Assembly (NCBI GenBank): GCA_017654935.2
Contig: CM065697.1
Location: forward strand, 46,409,693-46,473,692
Direction: 5' to 3'
Source of the DNA: Phymorhynchus buccinoides
Lineage: Eukaryota; Mollusca; Gastropoda; Neogastropoda; Raphitomidae
Length of the DNA: 64,000 nucleotides
The notes beneath the pieces are model-generated. The model was not told the DNA's origin, searched no databases, and saw only the letters and a program-made list of their open reading frames with translations. The position numbers and the translations under genes were made by a program. Positions 35,442 through 45,884 of this stretch are shown piece by piece; positions within the stretch are counted from its first letter, which is position 1; each line of letters starts with the position of its first letter.

Positions 35442-36290
35442 GTATGTATCTGTGTGGTTTAGTGGTAAGGACCGCTGCTACTACAGGGACTCCTGCATCG
35501 ACAACCAGTTGTTGCAGTTGTTGGCTCTGTACTCCTCCAGGTATGTATCTGTGTAGTTTAGTGGTAAGGACCGCTGCTACTACAGGGACTCCTGCATCGA
35601 CAATCAGTTGTTACAGTTGCTGGCTCTGTACTCCTCCAGGTATGTATCTGTGTGGTTTAGTGGTAAGGACCGCTGCTACTACAGGGACTCCTGCATCGAC
35701 AATCAGTTGTTACAGTTGCTGGCTCTGTACTCCTCCAGGTATGTATCTGTGTAGTTTAGTGGTAAGGACCGCTGCTACTACAGGTACTCCTGCATCGACA
35801 ACCAGTTGTTGCAGTTGCTGGCTCTGTACTCCTCCAGGTATGTATCTGTGTAGTTTAGTGGTAAGGACCGCTGCTACTACAGGGACTCCTGCATCGACAA
35901 CCAGTTGTTGCAGTTGCTGGCTCTGTACTCCTCCAGGTATGTATCTGTGTGTGTGTGGTTTAGTGCTAAGGACCGCTGCTACTACAGGGACTCCTGCATT
36001 GACAACCAGTTATTACAGTTGTTGGTCCTGTACTCCTCCAGGTATGTATCTGTGTGTGTGTGGTTTAGTGGTAAGGACCGCTGCTACTACAGGGACTCCT
36101 GCATTGACAACCAGTTATTACAGTTGTTGGCCCTGTACTCCTCCAGGTATGTATCTGTGTGGTTTAGTGGTAAGGACCGCTGCTACTACAGGGACTCCTG
36201 CATCGACAATCAGTTATTACAGTTGTTGGCTCTGTACTCCTCCAGGTATGTATCTGTGTGTGTGTGGTTTAGTGGTAAGGGCTTCCATAA
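35371..36290. repeat. Array spanning the exon 8 donor (9-10 copies)
   Basis: The last 71 nt of exon 8 (from GACCGCTGCTACTACAGGGA) plus donor GTATGT and a short intron piece repeat at 99 bp, or 105 bp in units with an extra GTGTGT. Both lengths are divisible by 3. The exon frame continues through the intron part as YVSVWFSGK, interrupted only in units where TGTGTGG has become TGTGTAG. Each unit keeps the donor and an internal CTACTACAG acceptor-like site. Confidence 0.93.
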
Positions 36291-36358
36291 ATGTTGACCA
36301 AATGACAACTTTTTCGTTGCCACTGGGTATGAGCGTGTGCTAAGTGCATGAGCACACG

Positions 36359-36389
<31 letters not shown>

Positions 36390-36508
36390 TCCACTTTCAG
36401 ACCGCAAAGCCTAGTGCAGAGTGAGAGGAAAAATCCCCTGTACCCAGGTTCGAACTCGGGTTTATTGTATACGAGGCGAAGGCGTTACATCTGTGCCACT
36501 CTACACCT
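36285..36508 (-). mobile_element. tRNA-derived SINE, copy 3 (truncated, inverted)
   Basis: Reverse complement of the family at 6019 and 24521. The B-box appears as CCAGGTTCGAACTCGGG and the head as GTGCCACTCTACAC. The head end has become part of the 57-bp array that follows. Confidence 0.8.
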
Positions 36509-36969
36509 GATTTCTAGTGGTAATTTCCACCGTCTACACCTGATTTCTAGTGGTATTTCTGCGTCCCTCTGTGCCACTCTACACCTGATTTCTAGTGGTA
36601 ATTTCCCCTGTGTGTCTGTGTCCCTCTGTGCCACTCTACACCTGATTTCTAGTGGTAATTTCCCCTGTGTGTCTGTGTCCCTCTGTGCCACTCTACACCT
36701 GATTTCTAGTGGTAATTTCCCCTGTGTGTCTGTGTCCCTCTGTGCCACTCTACACCTGATTTCTAGTGGTAAGTTCCCCCTGTGTGTCTGTGTCCCTCTG
36801 TGCCACTCTACACCTGATTTCTAGTGGTAATTTCCCCTGTGTGTCTGTGTCCCTCTGTGCCACTCTACACCTGATTTCTAGTGGTAATTTCCCCTGTGTG
36901 TCTGTGTCCCTCTGTGCCACTCTACACCTGGTTTCTAGTGGTAATTCCCCCTGTGTGTCTGTGTCGCAG
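36485..36969. repeat. 57-bp array before the exon 9 acceptor
   Basis: About eight units of 57 bp, each with CTCTGTGCCACTCTACACC (the SINE head) and TGATTTCTAGTGGTAATTTC plus CCCTGTGTGTCTGTGTC. The last unit stops five bases before the acceptor AG, so it supplies the upstream intron sequence but not the splice site. The unit is divisible by 3, producing a Ser/Cys-rich ORF that is not a gene. Confidence 0.92.
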
Positions 36970-37099
36970 GGAGGCGTCGGAGGCCTGCAGCCCCGTGGGT
37001 ACGGGTGTGGAGGGTGGAGGGGGTGCGGAGGATGGAACCCTCAACTTGGTGCTGCTGGGACAGGAGGGGTTGGCCATCGCTCTCAACAGAGATATACGG
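36970..37099 (+). CDS. ARHGAP35: p190 RhoGAP, visible exon 9: start of pseudoGTPase 1
   Basis: Acceptor GTGTCGCAG; one base completes Arg, then EASEACSPVGTGVEGGGG, AEDGTLNLVLLGQEGLAIAL and NRDIR, ending CGG|GTCAGT (phase 0). LNLVLLGQEGLA is the first beta-strand and degenerate P-loop of pseudoGTPase domain 1. As in vertebrate p190 (LVILGKDGLA), the GKS/T needed for nucleotide binding is absent. The Gly-rich stretch is a linker. Confidence 0.92.
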
Positions 37100-37170
37100 G
37101 TCAGTATTTACAATATTATTTTACGTTTGTTTTGTTTTTTGTTTTTAGATAAAATGCACATCATATTGAT

Positions 37171-37577
37171 TAGTTAACCCTTTCGCGCCAGCCATTTTTC
37201 AGCCAAAAAATGCCATTAAACTTAACCCTTTCAACGCCAGCCATTTTTCAGCCAAAACGTTGCATTGAATTTAATTGGGTAGAGAAAAGATTTTGTCTGC
37301 AGTATTGGGGACTTCTCTGTGACATGCATAAAATAGGGCCTATTCTTACCTCCCAAAATTAAGAACACAAGGTCACTGGATACCAGACCCTCGTTTGATG
37401 CCTTTCAGTGACATGGGTGTTAAGTCATTGTGGTGCCAAGAGGCGACAGTGGCGATGAACCTCCCAAAATTAAGAAAATAAGGTTTTTGGATAACAGGCC
37501 CTGATTTGATGCCTTTTAGTGACATGGGTGTTAAACCATTGTGGTGCTAAAATGCGACATTGGCAGTGAAAGGGTTA
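37171..37577. mobile_element. R2 MITEs, two in tandem or nested
   Basis: Three R2-type ends (TTAACCCTTTCGCGCCAGCC at 37174, TTAACCCTTTCAACGCCAGC at 37208, AGTGAAAGGGTTAA at 37564) and two copies of the GACATGGGTGTTAA core show a composite of at least two insertions. Confidence 0.7.
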
Positions 37578-37644
37578 AATTGGGGACATTGTATTCCGTA
37601 TAAAAACAATCCTTGCCTTGTGTTCCTATTTATCGAAGTTTATA

Positions 37645-38224
37645 CAGTGGAACCCCCCCATTATAAGACTCCCTCCCACTTGAGACCTACTTCTCTTGAG
37701 ACATTGCCCTTCTTTGTGAGTAGAAGAAGAAATAATGTTTTACGCCCTCTTTGGCCTTTCGGCCATGTGGGGCAGTTCTTTGTGAGTACAGTGGTACCTT
37801 ATAAGACCTCCAAAAATCATCTAAAATGAGATCTTAAATGGGAGGGAGTTGTATAAGGGATGTAATTTTAATACTTACAAAGAAGGGCAATGTCTCGGAG
37901 AAGTACTGTATTTTTTTTTATAGTATAAGGCAATACTTTTTCCCCAGACTGAGACCCCTGCGCCTTATAATGTGACTACTAAAATAGTAAGAAAATATAA
38001 TAGAATCTGAATTTTGTGTAAAATTTGGGGTGTGCGCCTTTTAATCAGGTGCGCCTTATAGTCCGAAAAATACGGTAGGTCTTATGTGGGAGGGAGTCTT
38101 ATAACGGGGGTCTTGTACGGGAGGTTCCACTGTATTAAAATTGCCTCCCTTATACACCTCCCTCCCACTTTAGACCTAATTTGAGATGGTTTTTCGATGT
38201 CTTAAAAGGGAGGCTCCACTGTAC
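37645..38224. mobile_element. R4 MITE complex with nested R5
   Basis: ACAGTGGAACC at the left and GGCTCCACTGTA at the right enclose further R4 ends (ACAGTGGTACC near 37788, GGTTCCACTGTA near 38122) and an R5 element at 37903-38077. Several insertion rounds are visible. Confidence 0.7.
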
Positions 38225-38329
38225 GTCAAACAAGAGTCCATGTTACCATGTAGGGGTACTATTTCCTCAAGAATGTTTGGGATTACACTGTTTTATAAAT
38301 CGCAGCGATTTTGAATTATAAAAAAAATC

Positions 38330-38690
38330 ACAAGTCACTCCAGCCATACACACAAACAAAACATGCATAAACAAAAGGAGAAATGAAAGAAGATTACGGG
38401 TTTTTACTTCAGATTTAGACATAGTCACATAGGGAAGTGGTAGACCAGACTTTTTTTATATAGAGACTTTATATACAAAAACTCTCTACACCGATTGGTT
38501 TTCCCACAACAAATCGCTACAAAAGCAAAGTCAGAGGCAAAATGATGGTCTAAGGGAGCGAAGCGAGTTTAGAAGTGACCAAGGTATGGTGTGCACACAG
38601 ATTTACTTCCCTTGAAGCAAATGCATCAAATTGACAGCTATCTATTAATTCCAGACATATATGGCTGGAACGACTTGAATGAGTTAATCA
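38330..38690 (+). repeat. Dispersed repeat R3 (copy 2)
   Basis: Matches 18030-18385 over its whole length, including AAATGCATCAAATTGACAGC near the right end. Confidence 0.75.
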
Positions 38691-38809
38691 TGTTTCTCCA
38701 TAAAGTATTTAGCAATCAGAATAATCTGATAAAAAAAACCTTGTTTTTCATGCTCTTATCATCTCCAAAGAGAAATTAAAATTGACTATGTGTGTGTGTG
38801 TGTGTACAG

Positions 38810-38933
38810 AGGTGTTGTCCTGATGATGAGTACAGTTGGGGAGGCACAGTGTACAGTCTGGACTATCGACCCATTGATGGGGACGTCAGTCGAGAACAAA
38901 ACGCTCTGGCCACGGCAAACTTCAAACCACAAG
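38810..38933 (+). CDS. ARHGAP35: p190 RhoGAP, visible exon 10: pseudoGTPase 1
   Basis: The acceptor is a GT repeat ending TGTGTACAG, with an unusual GT-rich tract instead of pyrimidines. It codes RCCPDDEYSWGGTVYSLDYR and PIDGDVSREQNALATANFKP-Q, ending CAAG|GTGGGG (phase 1). Vertebrate p190 has the same layout (YELSLRPIEGNVRLPVNSF). It joins exon 11 as FKPQ-GCLCVYNSEE. Confidence 0.92.
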
Positions 38934-39087
38934 GTGGGGCTCTGTGTATGTGTGTGTGTGTGCAAGTGTGCGCATTTGTGTGCTCTCTCTGTGAGTGTTG
39001 AGTTTTAAAATTTTGGATTGAGATCATTGCAGATTTTTTTCTTTCATTCTTTTAAACACTATTATGACATGATTGTATGGAAATGCT

Positions 39088-40415
39088 TAACAGATGTCAT
39101 GACAGACAGACAGACATGTATGTGTTTCAGGTTGTCACCTTAAAGGGTCTTCATACGCTCTATTCGGATGTTACAGATGTCATGACAGACAGACAGACAT
39201 GTATGTGTTTCAGGTTGTCACCTTAAAGGGTCTTCATACGCTCTATTCGGATGTTACAGATGTCATGACAGACAGACAGACATGGATGTGTTTCAGGTTG
39301 TCACCTTAAAGGGGCTTCATACGCTCTATTCGGATGCTACAGATGTCATGACAGACAGACAGACATGGATGTGTTTCAGGTTGTCACCTTAAAGGGGCTT
39401 CATACGCTCTATTCGGATGCTACAGATGTCATGACAGACAGACAGACATGGATGTGTTTCAGGTTGTCACCTTAAAGGGGCTTCATACGCTCTATTCGGA
39501 TGTTACAGATGTCATGACAGACAGACAGACATGTATGTGTTTCAGGTTGTCACCTTAAAGGGGTTTCATACGCTCTATTCGGATGCTACAGATGTCATGA
39601 CAGACAGACAGACATGGATGTGTTTCAGGTTGTCACCTTAAAGGGGTTTCATACGCTCTATTCGGATGCTACAGATGTCATGACAGACAGACAGACATGG
39701 ATGTGTTTCAGGTTGTCACCTTAAAGGGTCTTCATACGCTCTATTCGGATGCTACAGATGTCATGACAGACAGACAGACATGGATGTGTTTCAGGTTGTC
39801 ACCTTAAAGGGGTTTCATACGCTCTATTCGGATGCTACAGATGTCATGACAGACAGACAGACATGGATGTGTTTCAGGTTGTCACCTTAAAGGGGTTTCA
39901 TACGCTCTATTCGGATGCTACAGATGTCATGACAGACAGACAGACATGGATGTGTTTCAGGTTGTCACCTTAAAGGGGTTTCATACGCTCTATTCGGATG
40001 CTACAGATGTCATGACAGACAGACAGACATGGATGTGTTTCAGGTTGTCACCTTAAAGGGTCTTCATACGCTCTATTCGGATGCTACAGATGTCATGACA
40101 GACAGACAGACATGGATGTGTTTCAGGTTGTCACCTTAAAGGGGTTTCATACGCTCTATTCGGATGCTACAGATGTCATGACAGACAGACAGACATGGAT
40201 GTGTTTCAGGTTGTCACCTTAAAGGGGTTTCATACGCTCTATTCGGATGCTACAGATGTCATGACAGACAGACAGACATGGATGTGTTTCAGGTTGTCAC
40301 CTTAAAGGGGCTTCATACGCTCTATTCGGATGCTACAGATGTCATGACAGACAGACAGACATGGATGTGTTTCAGGTTGTCACCTTAAAGGGGTTTCATA
40401 CGCTCTATTCGGATG
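39088..40415. repeat. 83-bp tandem array (16 copies)
   Basis: Sixteen nearly identical 83-bp units, each with GTCATGACAGACAGACAGAC, TGTGTTTCAGGTTGTCACC and TTAAAGGGGTTTCATACGCT. The last part equals the left terminal repeat of the element at 40380-40937, so the array is an expansion outward from that transposon end. Each unit has a TTTCAG|GTT acceptor-like site. Confidence 0.95.
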
Positions 40416-40937
40416 CAAAAACATTGACAAAAAATGCTGCAGCATGGTTTTAGAATATCGATAAGCACAGACTGCGAACTCTACGCTATTACCTCTACCT
40501 TTTGTGTCGCATTCTTCAAAATAAATTCAGCATTCACACATTTATTTCCCAAAATCGCAGATCTACCAGCCCGAATCAGCCTGCGATTGTGACTTGCCCA
40601 CAACGTCATTTCCTCGAGAAACCGTACATTCTTGACGTCGCCCACAGATATTGGCTTGAATTAAGCAAAAACGTCTTTGGATGAAGTCATAGCTTTACAA
40701 TTCTGGCGATCGAGATTTCACTGAAAGTAGACAACGTTCTAGTGAACTCTACAGTGCATTTTTTGCAAATTATGACTTTATGACGGCTCAATTTATTTTG
40801 AAGAATGTGACACAAAAGGTAGGTAAATATGATGGAGTTTGCAGTCTGTGCTTATCGATATTCTAAAACCATGCTGTGGCGTTTTTCAGATCGTTTTAGC
40901 ATCCGAATAGAGCGTATGAAGTTCCTTTAAGTAACCT
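40380..40937. mobile_element. Inverted-repeat element with ~150-bp arms
   Basis: The left arm 40380-40532 is found inverted at about 40790-40937. Shared blocks include CATACGCTCTATTCGGATGC, AGAATATCGATAAGCACAGA and the ACCTACCTTTTGTGTC-type block. About 550 bp, without a transposase. Confidence 0.8.
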
Positions 40938-41034
40938 TATGGTATGTGGAAAAAAGAGACAGGGACCATTGGATGCAATGATGCTTATGCTTTTATTGTT
41001 CTGTGTGATATATTATTATTGTTATGTTTTTGTT

Positions 41035-41572
41035 TCAGGGTGTCTGTGTGTACAACAGCGAAGAAACTGGAACACTTGTGTTGTGGGAGGGGGACAGGAG
41101 TGTAATAATATTTATGATCTTATTGATATATTATTATTGTGCCTGTTTCAGGGTGTCTGTGTGTGTACTACAGCGAAGAAACATTGCAGTACGTGGAGAA
41201 AAGCCTGGAACAGTGGCTGGTGTGGCAGGGGGACAGGGACCAGTGGATACAATAATATTGATTTATTATTGCTAAATATTGGCTATTTTATCGCTGTGCC
41301 TGTTTCAGGGTGTCTGTGAGTGTACAACATTGAAGAAACGTTACAATACGTGAAGAAAAGCCTGGAACATTGGCTGGTGTGGCAGGGGGACAGGCTTGCT
41401 CATTGCCTATCATGTGTTCTCTATTACCATGCATGGTATTGCTGCGTATTGCTTATTCTGCATTGTTTATGTGTGTTTCAGGGTGTCTGTGTGTGTACAA
41501 CAGCGAAGAAACATTACAATACGTGGAGAAAAGCCTGGAACAGTGGCTGGTGTGGCAGGGGGACAGGGACCA
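41035..41572. repeat. Array spanning the exon 11 acceptor (4 copies)
   Basis: Copies begin at about 41039, 41152, 41309 and 41482, each after TGTTTCAG|GGTGTCTGTG. The first is a short version; the second and third code for most of YVEKSLEQWLVWQGD with small changes; only the fourth continues. The second stays open for 33 codons before a stop. Spacers of 110-170 bp contain TTATTATTG-rich intron. Confidence 0.9.
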
Positions 41573-41683
41573 GTGGCTGGCTCACAGCATGCCCTTTGTA
41601 CTGATGCACGCCCCCCGCTACCCCCGACCCTCACACAAACAGTTCCTCATGCTCAGAGAAATGGGACAACAGTTAGCACAGAG
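41482..41683 (+). CDS. ARHGAP35: p190 RhoGAP, visible exon 11: pseudoGTPase 1
   Basis: Two bases complete Gly, then CLCVYNSEETLQYVEKSLEQ, WLVWQGDRDQWLAHSMPFVL and MHAPRYPRPSHKQFLMLREM-GQQLAQ, ending CAGAG|GTGAGA (phase 2). Aligns with vertebrate GCLCLYNSKESLSYVVESI and the following beta-strand and helix (QQGQQIASKL). Both ends are in tandem arrays. Confidence 0.94.
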
Positions 41684-42013
41684 GTGAGAGAGAGAGGCTT
41701 TATGACTTGTGTGGGGGGAAGGGGGGCAAGTGTGTGTGTTCTGATGCATGCCCCTCGCTACCCCCGACCCTCGCACAAACAGTTCCTCATGCTCAGAGAA
41801 ATGGGACAACAGTTAGCACAGAGGTGAGAGAGATAGAGGCTTTATGACTTGTGTGGGGGGAAGTGTGTGTGTGCGAGCATGTGTGTGTTCTGATGCATGC
41901 CCCTCGCTACCCCCGACCCTCGCACAAACAGTTCCTCATGCTCAGAGAAATGGGACAACAGTTAGCACAGAGGTGAGAGAGAGAGAGACTGGACACTGGA
42001 CCCTTTTAATGTC

Positions 42014-42048
<35 letters not shown>

Positions 42049-42420
42049 TATGACTTGTGTGGGGGCAAGTGTCTGTGTGTGTGCCTTTGTACTGATGCAC
42101 GCTCCACACTACCCCCGACCCTCACACAAACAGTTCCTCATGCTCAGAGAAATGGGACAACAGTTAGCACAGAGGTGAGAGAGAGAGCGAGAGACTTTAT
42201 GAACTTGTGTGGGGGCAAGTGTGTGTGTGTGCGCGCATGTGTGTGTGTATGTGCCTTTGTACTGATGCACGCTACCCCTGACCCTCGCACAAACAGTCCC
42301 ACATGCTCAGAGAAATGGGACAACAACTAGCTCAGAGGTGACAGAGAGAGAGAGAGAGACTTTATGGACTTGTGTGGGGGCAAGTGTGTGTGTGTGTGTG
42401 CCTTTGTACTGATGCACACA
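41590..42420. repeat. Array spanning the exon 11 donor (5-6 copies)
   Basis: The last ~85 nt of exon 11 (from CTGATGCACGCCCC) plus donor GTGAGAGAGA and a GT/GA-rich intron piece recur near 41600, 41740, 41895, 42090 and 42265, with a remnant at 42405. Unit length is about 140-195 bp. Coding parts of the copies are almost unchanged while the intron parts vary in microsatellite length. Confidence 0.9.
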
Positions 42421-42618
42421 AGAGACAGGAATATTGTGGTATAATACAAGCGTCTCGCTTGTTGTTGCTGATGCATTTGCTATCTGTTTCTGTTCATGTC
42501 CTGTGGACCTAATACAAATTGTTTAAACCCTAGAGACATGTGTGTGAACAGAAGAGTATTGTTACCTCTGTACACATTGTCTGATTCATCCCTTTGTGTG
42601 CACGCGATCCATCCACAG

Positions 42619-42834
42619 ACTGCACACCGACTTTGTGTCGGCCATGCTGGAGGATGACTGGGAGATCGTGGAGAAGGAGGAGGGGGTGGAGGAGGAGGAG
42701 GAGGAATGGGGGGACCAGCAGCTGTTTGGTAAAGGCCCCATCCACACCGCCCTTCAGTCGGTGATATCGCGACAGGCTGGAAGCCCCGCGTCTCATCATT
42801 GGGGCATGTCTTCTGCTCCTCAGCCTGACCTCAA
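42619..42834 (+). CDS. ARHGAP35: p190 RhoGAP, visible exon 12
   Basis: Acceptor CATCCACAG; one base completes Arg, then LHTDFVSAMLEDDWEIVEKE, an acidic run EGVEEEEEEWGDQQLFGKGP, then IHTALQSVISRQAGSPASHH and WGMSSAPQPDL, ending CTCAA|GTGAGT (phase 2). It links the end of pseudoGTPase 1 to pseudoGTPase 2. The acidic run is a loop insertion relative to vertebrates. It joins exon 13 as PDLK-ICMCLMCGD. Confidence 0.9.
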
Positions 42835-44195
42835 GTGAGTGGTATCTGTTTTATCATCATCATCATTGTCATCATCATCATTTTCATCATCTTTGTCATC
42901 ATCCTCTGTCATCATCATAATCATCTTCATCATCTTTATCATCAACATCATCATCATCATCACCATTATCATCATCATCATCATTTCATCATTGTCATCA
43001 TCATCATCATCATTATCATTGCCCTGCAGTTGGTGATATCACATCAGGCTGGAAGCCCTGCGTCACACTTTTGGAGTGTGTCTTCTGCTCCCCAGCCTGA
43101 CCTCAAGTGAGTGGTATCATCATCGTCTTTGTCATCATCATCATTGTCGTCATCATCATCATCATCTTCATCTTTGTCATCATCTTTTCATTATTATCAT
43201 TGCCCTGCAGTAAAGATATCGATACAAGCTGGAAACTGCGTCGCACCCTTGGAGTGTGTCTTCTGCTCAACAGCCTGACCTCAAATGAGTGATATCATCA
43301 TCGTCTTTGTCATCATCATCATCGTCGTCATCATCATCATCATCTTCATCTTTGTCATCATCTTTTCATTATTATCATTGCCCTGCAGTAAAGATATCGA
43401 TACAAGCTGGAAACTGCGTCGCACCCTTGGAGTGTGTCTTCTGCTCGACAGCCTGACCTCAAATGAGTGGTATATCATCATCGTCTTTGTCATCATCATC
43501 ATCGTCGTCATCATCATCATCATCTTCATCTTTGTCATCATCTTTTCATTATTATCATTGCCCTGCAGTAAAGATATCGATACAAGCTGGAAACTGCGTC
43601 GCACCCTTGGAGTGTGTCTTCTGCTCGACAGCCTGACCTCAAATGAGTGGTATCATCATCGTCTTTGTCATCATCATCATCGTCGTCATCATCATCATCA
43701 TCTTCATCTTTGTCATCATCTTTTCATTATTATCATTGCCCTGCAGTAAAGATATCGATACAAGCTGGAAACTGCGTCGCACCCTTGGAGTGTGTCTTCT
43801 GCTCGACAGCCTGACCTCAAATGAGTGGTATCATCATCGTCTTTGTCATCATCATCATCGTCGTCATCATCATCATCATCTTCATCTTTGTCATCATCTT
43901 TTCATTATTATCATTGCCCTGCAGTAAAGATATCGATACAAGCTGGAAACTGCGTCGCACCCTTGGAGTGTGTCTTCTGCTCCCCAGCCTGACCTCAAAT
44001 GAGTGGTATCATCATCATCGTCATCATCATCTTCGTCATCATCATCATCTTCGTCATCATCATCATTTTCGTCATCATCATCATCTTCGTCATCATCATC
44101 ATCGTTGCCCTGCAGTCAGTGATATCGACACAGGCTGGAAGCCCCGCGTTGCACCCTTGGGGCGTATCTTCTGCTCCTCAGCCTGACCTCAAGTT
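42745..44195. repeat. Array spanning the exon 12 donor (8 copies, ~179 bp)
   Basis: Copies of the exon 12 end (from GCCCTTCAGTCGGTGATATC to CCTGACCTCAAGTGAGTGG) alternate with TCATCATC-rich intron, near 42749, 43020, 43200, 43379, 43559, 43738, 43917 and 44107. The middle five are almost identical to each other and differ from the real exon (TAAAGATATCGATACAAGCT), so they spread as a block. In them the donor has become AAATGAGTGG and lost its GT. The first and last copies resemble the true exon most. Confidence 0.92.
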
Positions 44196-44365
44196 AATTA
44201 TGGCTATTTTTATCATCTTTATCATCGTAGTTGTCATCATCATCATCATCATCATCCAGTGATGTTCTGAGGTGCAGGTCATAGAACATAGTCCTATATA
44301 AACTGAAAATGTCCTATTCTTTTCTCTCTTCAGTTCTTCAATTACTTGTAGTGGTGCCATAGCTG

Positions 44366-44895
44366 ATGAGGTTTACCCGAGGCGTGGTTACCGCTACACC
44401 TATCTGTATTAATTTAAAAAATCGGGACTTTACTGGTTTCGTACTGCCTCCGGGCATTGCCTCCAGTATTGTTCCCACCATATTTGTATTTACAAATGTC
44501 CCATATGTGTCTGATTCAGACCAAGAGGACGTAAAACACCATTTTCGTAGTCGTTCTTTTCTCTCTTTTTTTGCTGTCCCATTTTCTGGGTCGTACAATG
44601 GCGTTGCTCCCACGCCGCTCATTCCGAATCCCAATTCGCAGCTACTCCCCGGCTTGTTCAGGTCGCAGAATCCGAGACCAGCAGTCCAAGAGGAGCAACT
44701 CTATGTTAGGCTGTCAGGAGGCAACCGACCGAGGAGTCACTTGAAAATGTCCTTTTCTGTTCAGGACAAAATGTCATTGCAATTGAACATCAACAGACTT
44801 GTTGGTTTCTGCAAGATTCAGGACAGTTTGTCCTGTCACTTTTCTGTATTACAGGCATCAGAATTGTTAGAGGATCAGAGGATTAAGAATTTCTG
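44366..44895 (+). repeat. Dispersed repeat, partner of 58880-59095
   Basis: The first ~170 bp (GCGTGGTTACCGCTACACC, CTGCCTCCGGGCATTGCCTC, TTTGTATTTACAAATGTCCC) is found inverted at 58880-59095. A 176-codon ORF crosses it but resembles no family I know and extends past the repeat. I treat it as non-coding repeat DNA. Confidence 0.6.
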
Positions 44896-45216
44896 ACAGA
44901 GGCATGGGTGCATCTTCTTCCGTTTTTGGACGGAATCCGTTTTTTTAATATTGCCCAAAACGGAAATTCCGTTTTTGAAAAGAATTCGCAAAAAAAAAAA
45001 AAAAAAGCGTGTTGAATACCGAGATCGATTATCTGTTCTATGCCTTGGAATGCATCCATTGTCTTTTAATTTATGAATTATCGTCAGCATCTGGGGGGCT
45101 TCGCCCCCCAGACCCCCGACCAGGGCGTTGCCCCTGGACCCCACCAGGGGCCTAGCGGCCCCTGGACCCCACATTCAGTTTTTTAATTTTCAGTCAGATG
45201 CACCCATGCAGAGGAT
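44895..45216. mobile_element. Element with AGGCATGGGTGCATCT ends
   Basis: Terminal inverted repeats AGGCATGGGTGCATCT / AGATGCACCCATGC bound about 320 bp. The interior has paired ACGGAATTCCG-type motifs and a GC-rich part (GGGGGCTTCGCCCCCCAG). Fragments of the GC-rich part occur at 30660-30780 and 54925-54990. Confidence 0.7.
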
Positions 45217-45429
45217 TGGCTTCTCTTGTCGGAGGTTTTGCCTTTTTATTGAGTGTTATCCTTTGTGTTAAATAGCATTTTAAAGTGATTTTTCACTATA
45301 TTAAGCCTTTTTGCTGATGTTGGGAACTCATTTCAGTGTTGTCCCTCTTCAGTCTAGGGCCTTGACGGCCCTTTTACCGCGGTTTTCAGAGGATTGGACG
45401 TCGAGACTATTCTGATGCCTGATATTAGG

Positions 45430-45865
45430 TGCATCATTGATCATCATCATCATCGTCGCCATCATCATTAACATCATCATCATTATTGTCATCATCATTA
45501 TTATTATCATGATCATTATTATCATCATCACCATCGTCATCATCATCATCATTAACATAATTATTGTCATAATCACCATTATCATTATCATAATTGTCAT
45601 CATCATCATCATCACCATCATCGTCATCATCATCATCATTAACATCATCATTATTGTCATCATCACCATTATCATCCTCATCAACATCATCATTGCCATC
45701 ATCATTAACATCATCATCATTATTGTCATCATCACCATTATCATCATCATCATCATCACCATCATCATCATCACCATCATCATCACCATCATCATCAACA
45801 TCATCACCATCATCATCACCATCATCATCATAGTCATCATCATCACCATCACCATCATAGTCTAA
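45430..45865. repeat. ATC/ATT trinucleotide array
   Basis: About 435 bp of CAT/ATC/ATT triplets, with poly-Ile or poly-Met ORFs that are artefacts. It adjoins the array over the exon 13 acceptor, whose units contain the same triplets. Confidence 0.95.
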
Positions 45866-45884
45866 TAATGGTTCCTATCACTAT

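Noticed and set aside
36348..36824. 158-codon ORF with a possible signal-like Cys/Leu repeat
   Set aside because: SINE plus the 57-bp array; the unit is divisible by 3, which keeps the frame open.
34203..36970. CRISPR-like direct repeats
   Set aside because: Units are contiguous without unique spacers, lie in a eukaryotic intron and contain exon edges.
44366..44896. 176-codon ORF that looks protein-like at its start
   Set aside because: Its first part is a dispersed repeat also found inverted at 58880-59095; no family match and no splice context with p190.
45349..45858. Met/Ile-rich ORFs on both strands
   Set aside because: ATC/ATT microsatellite.
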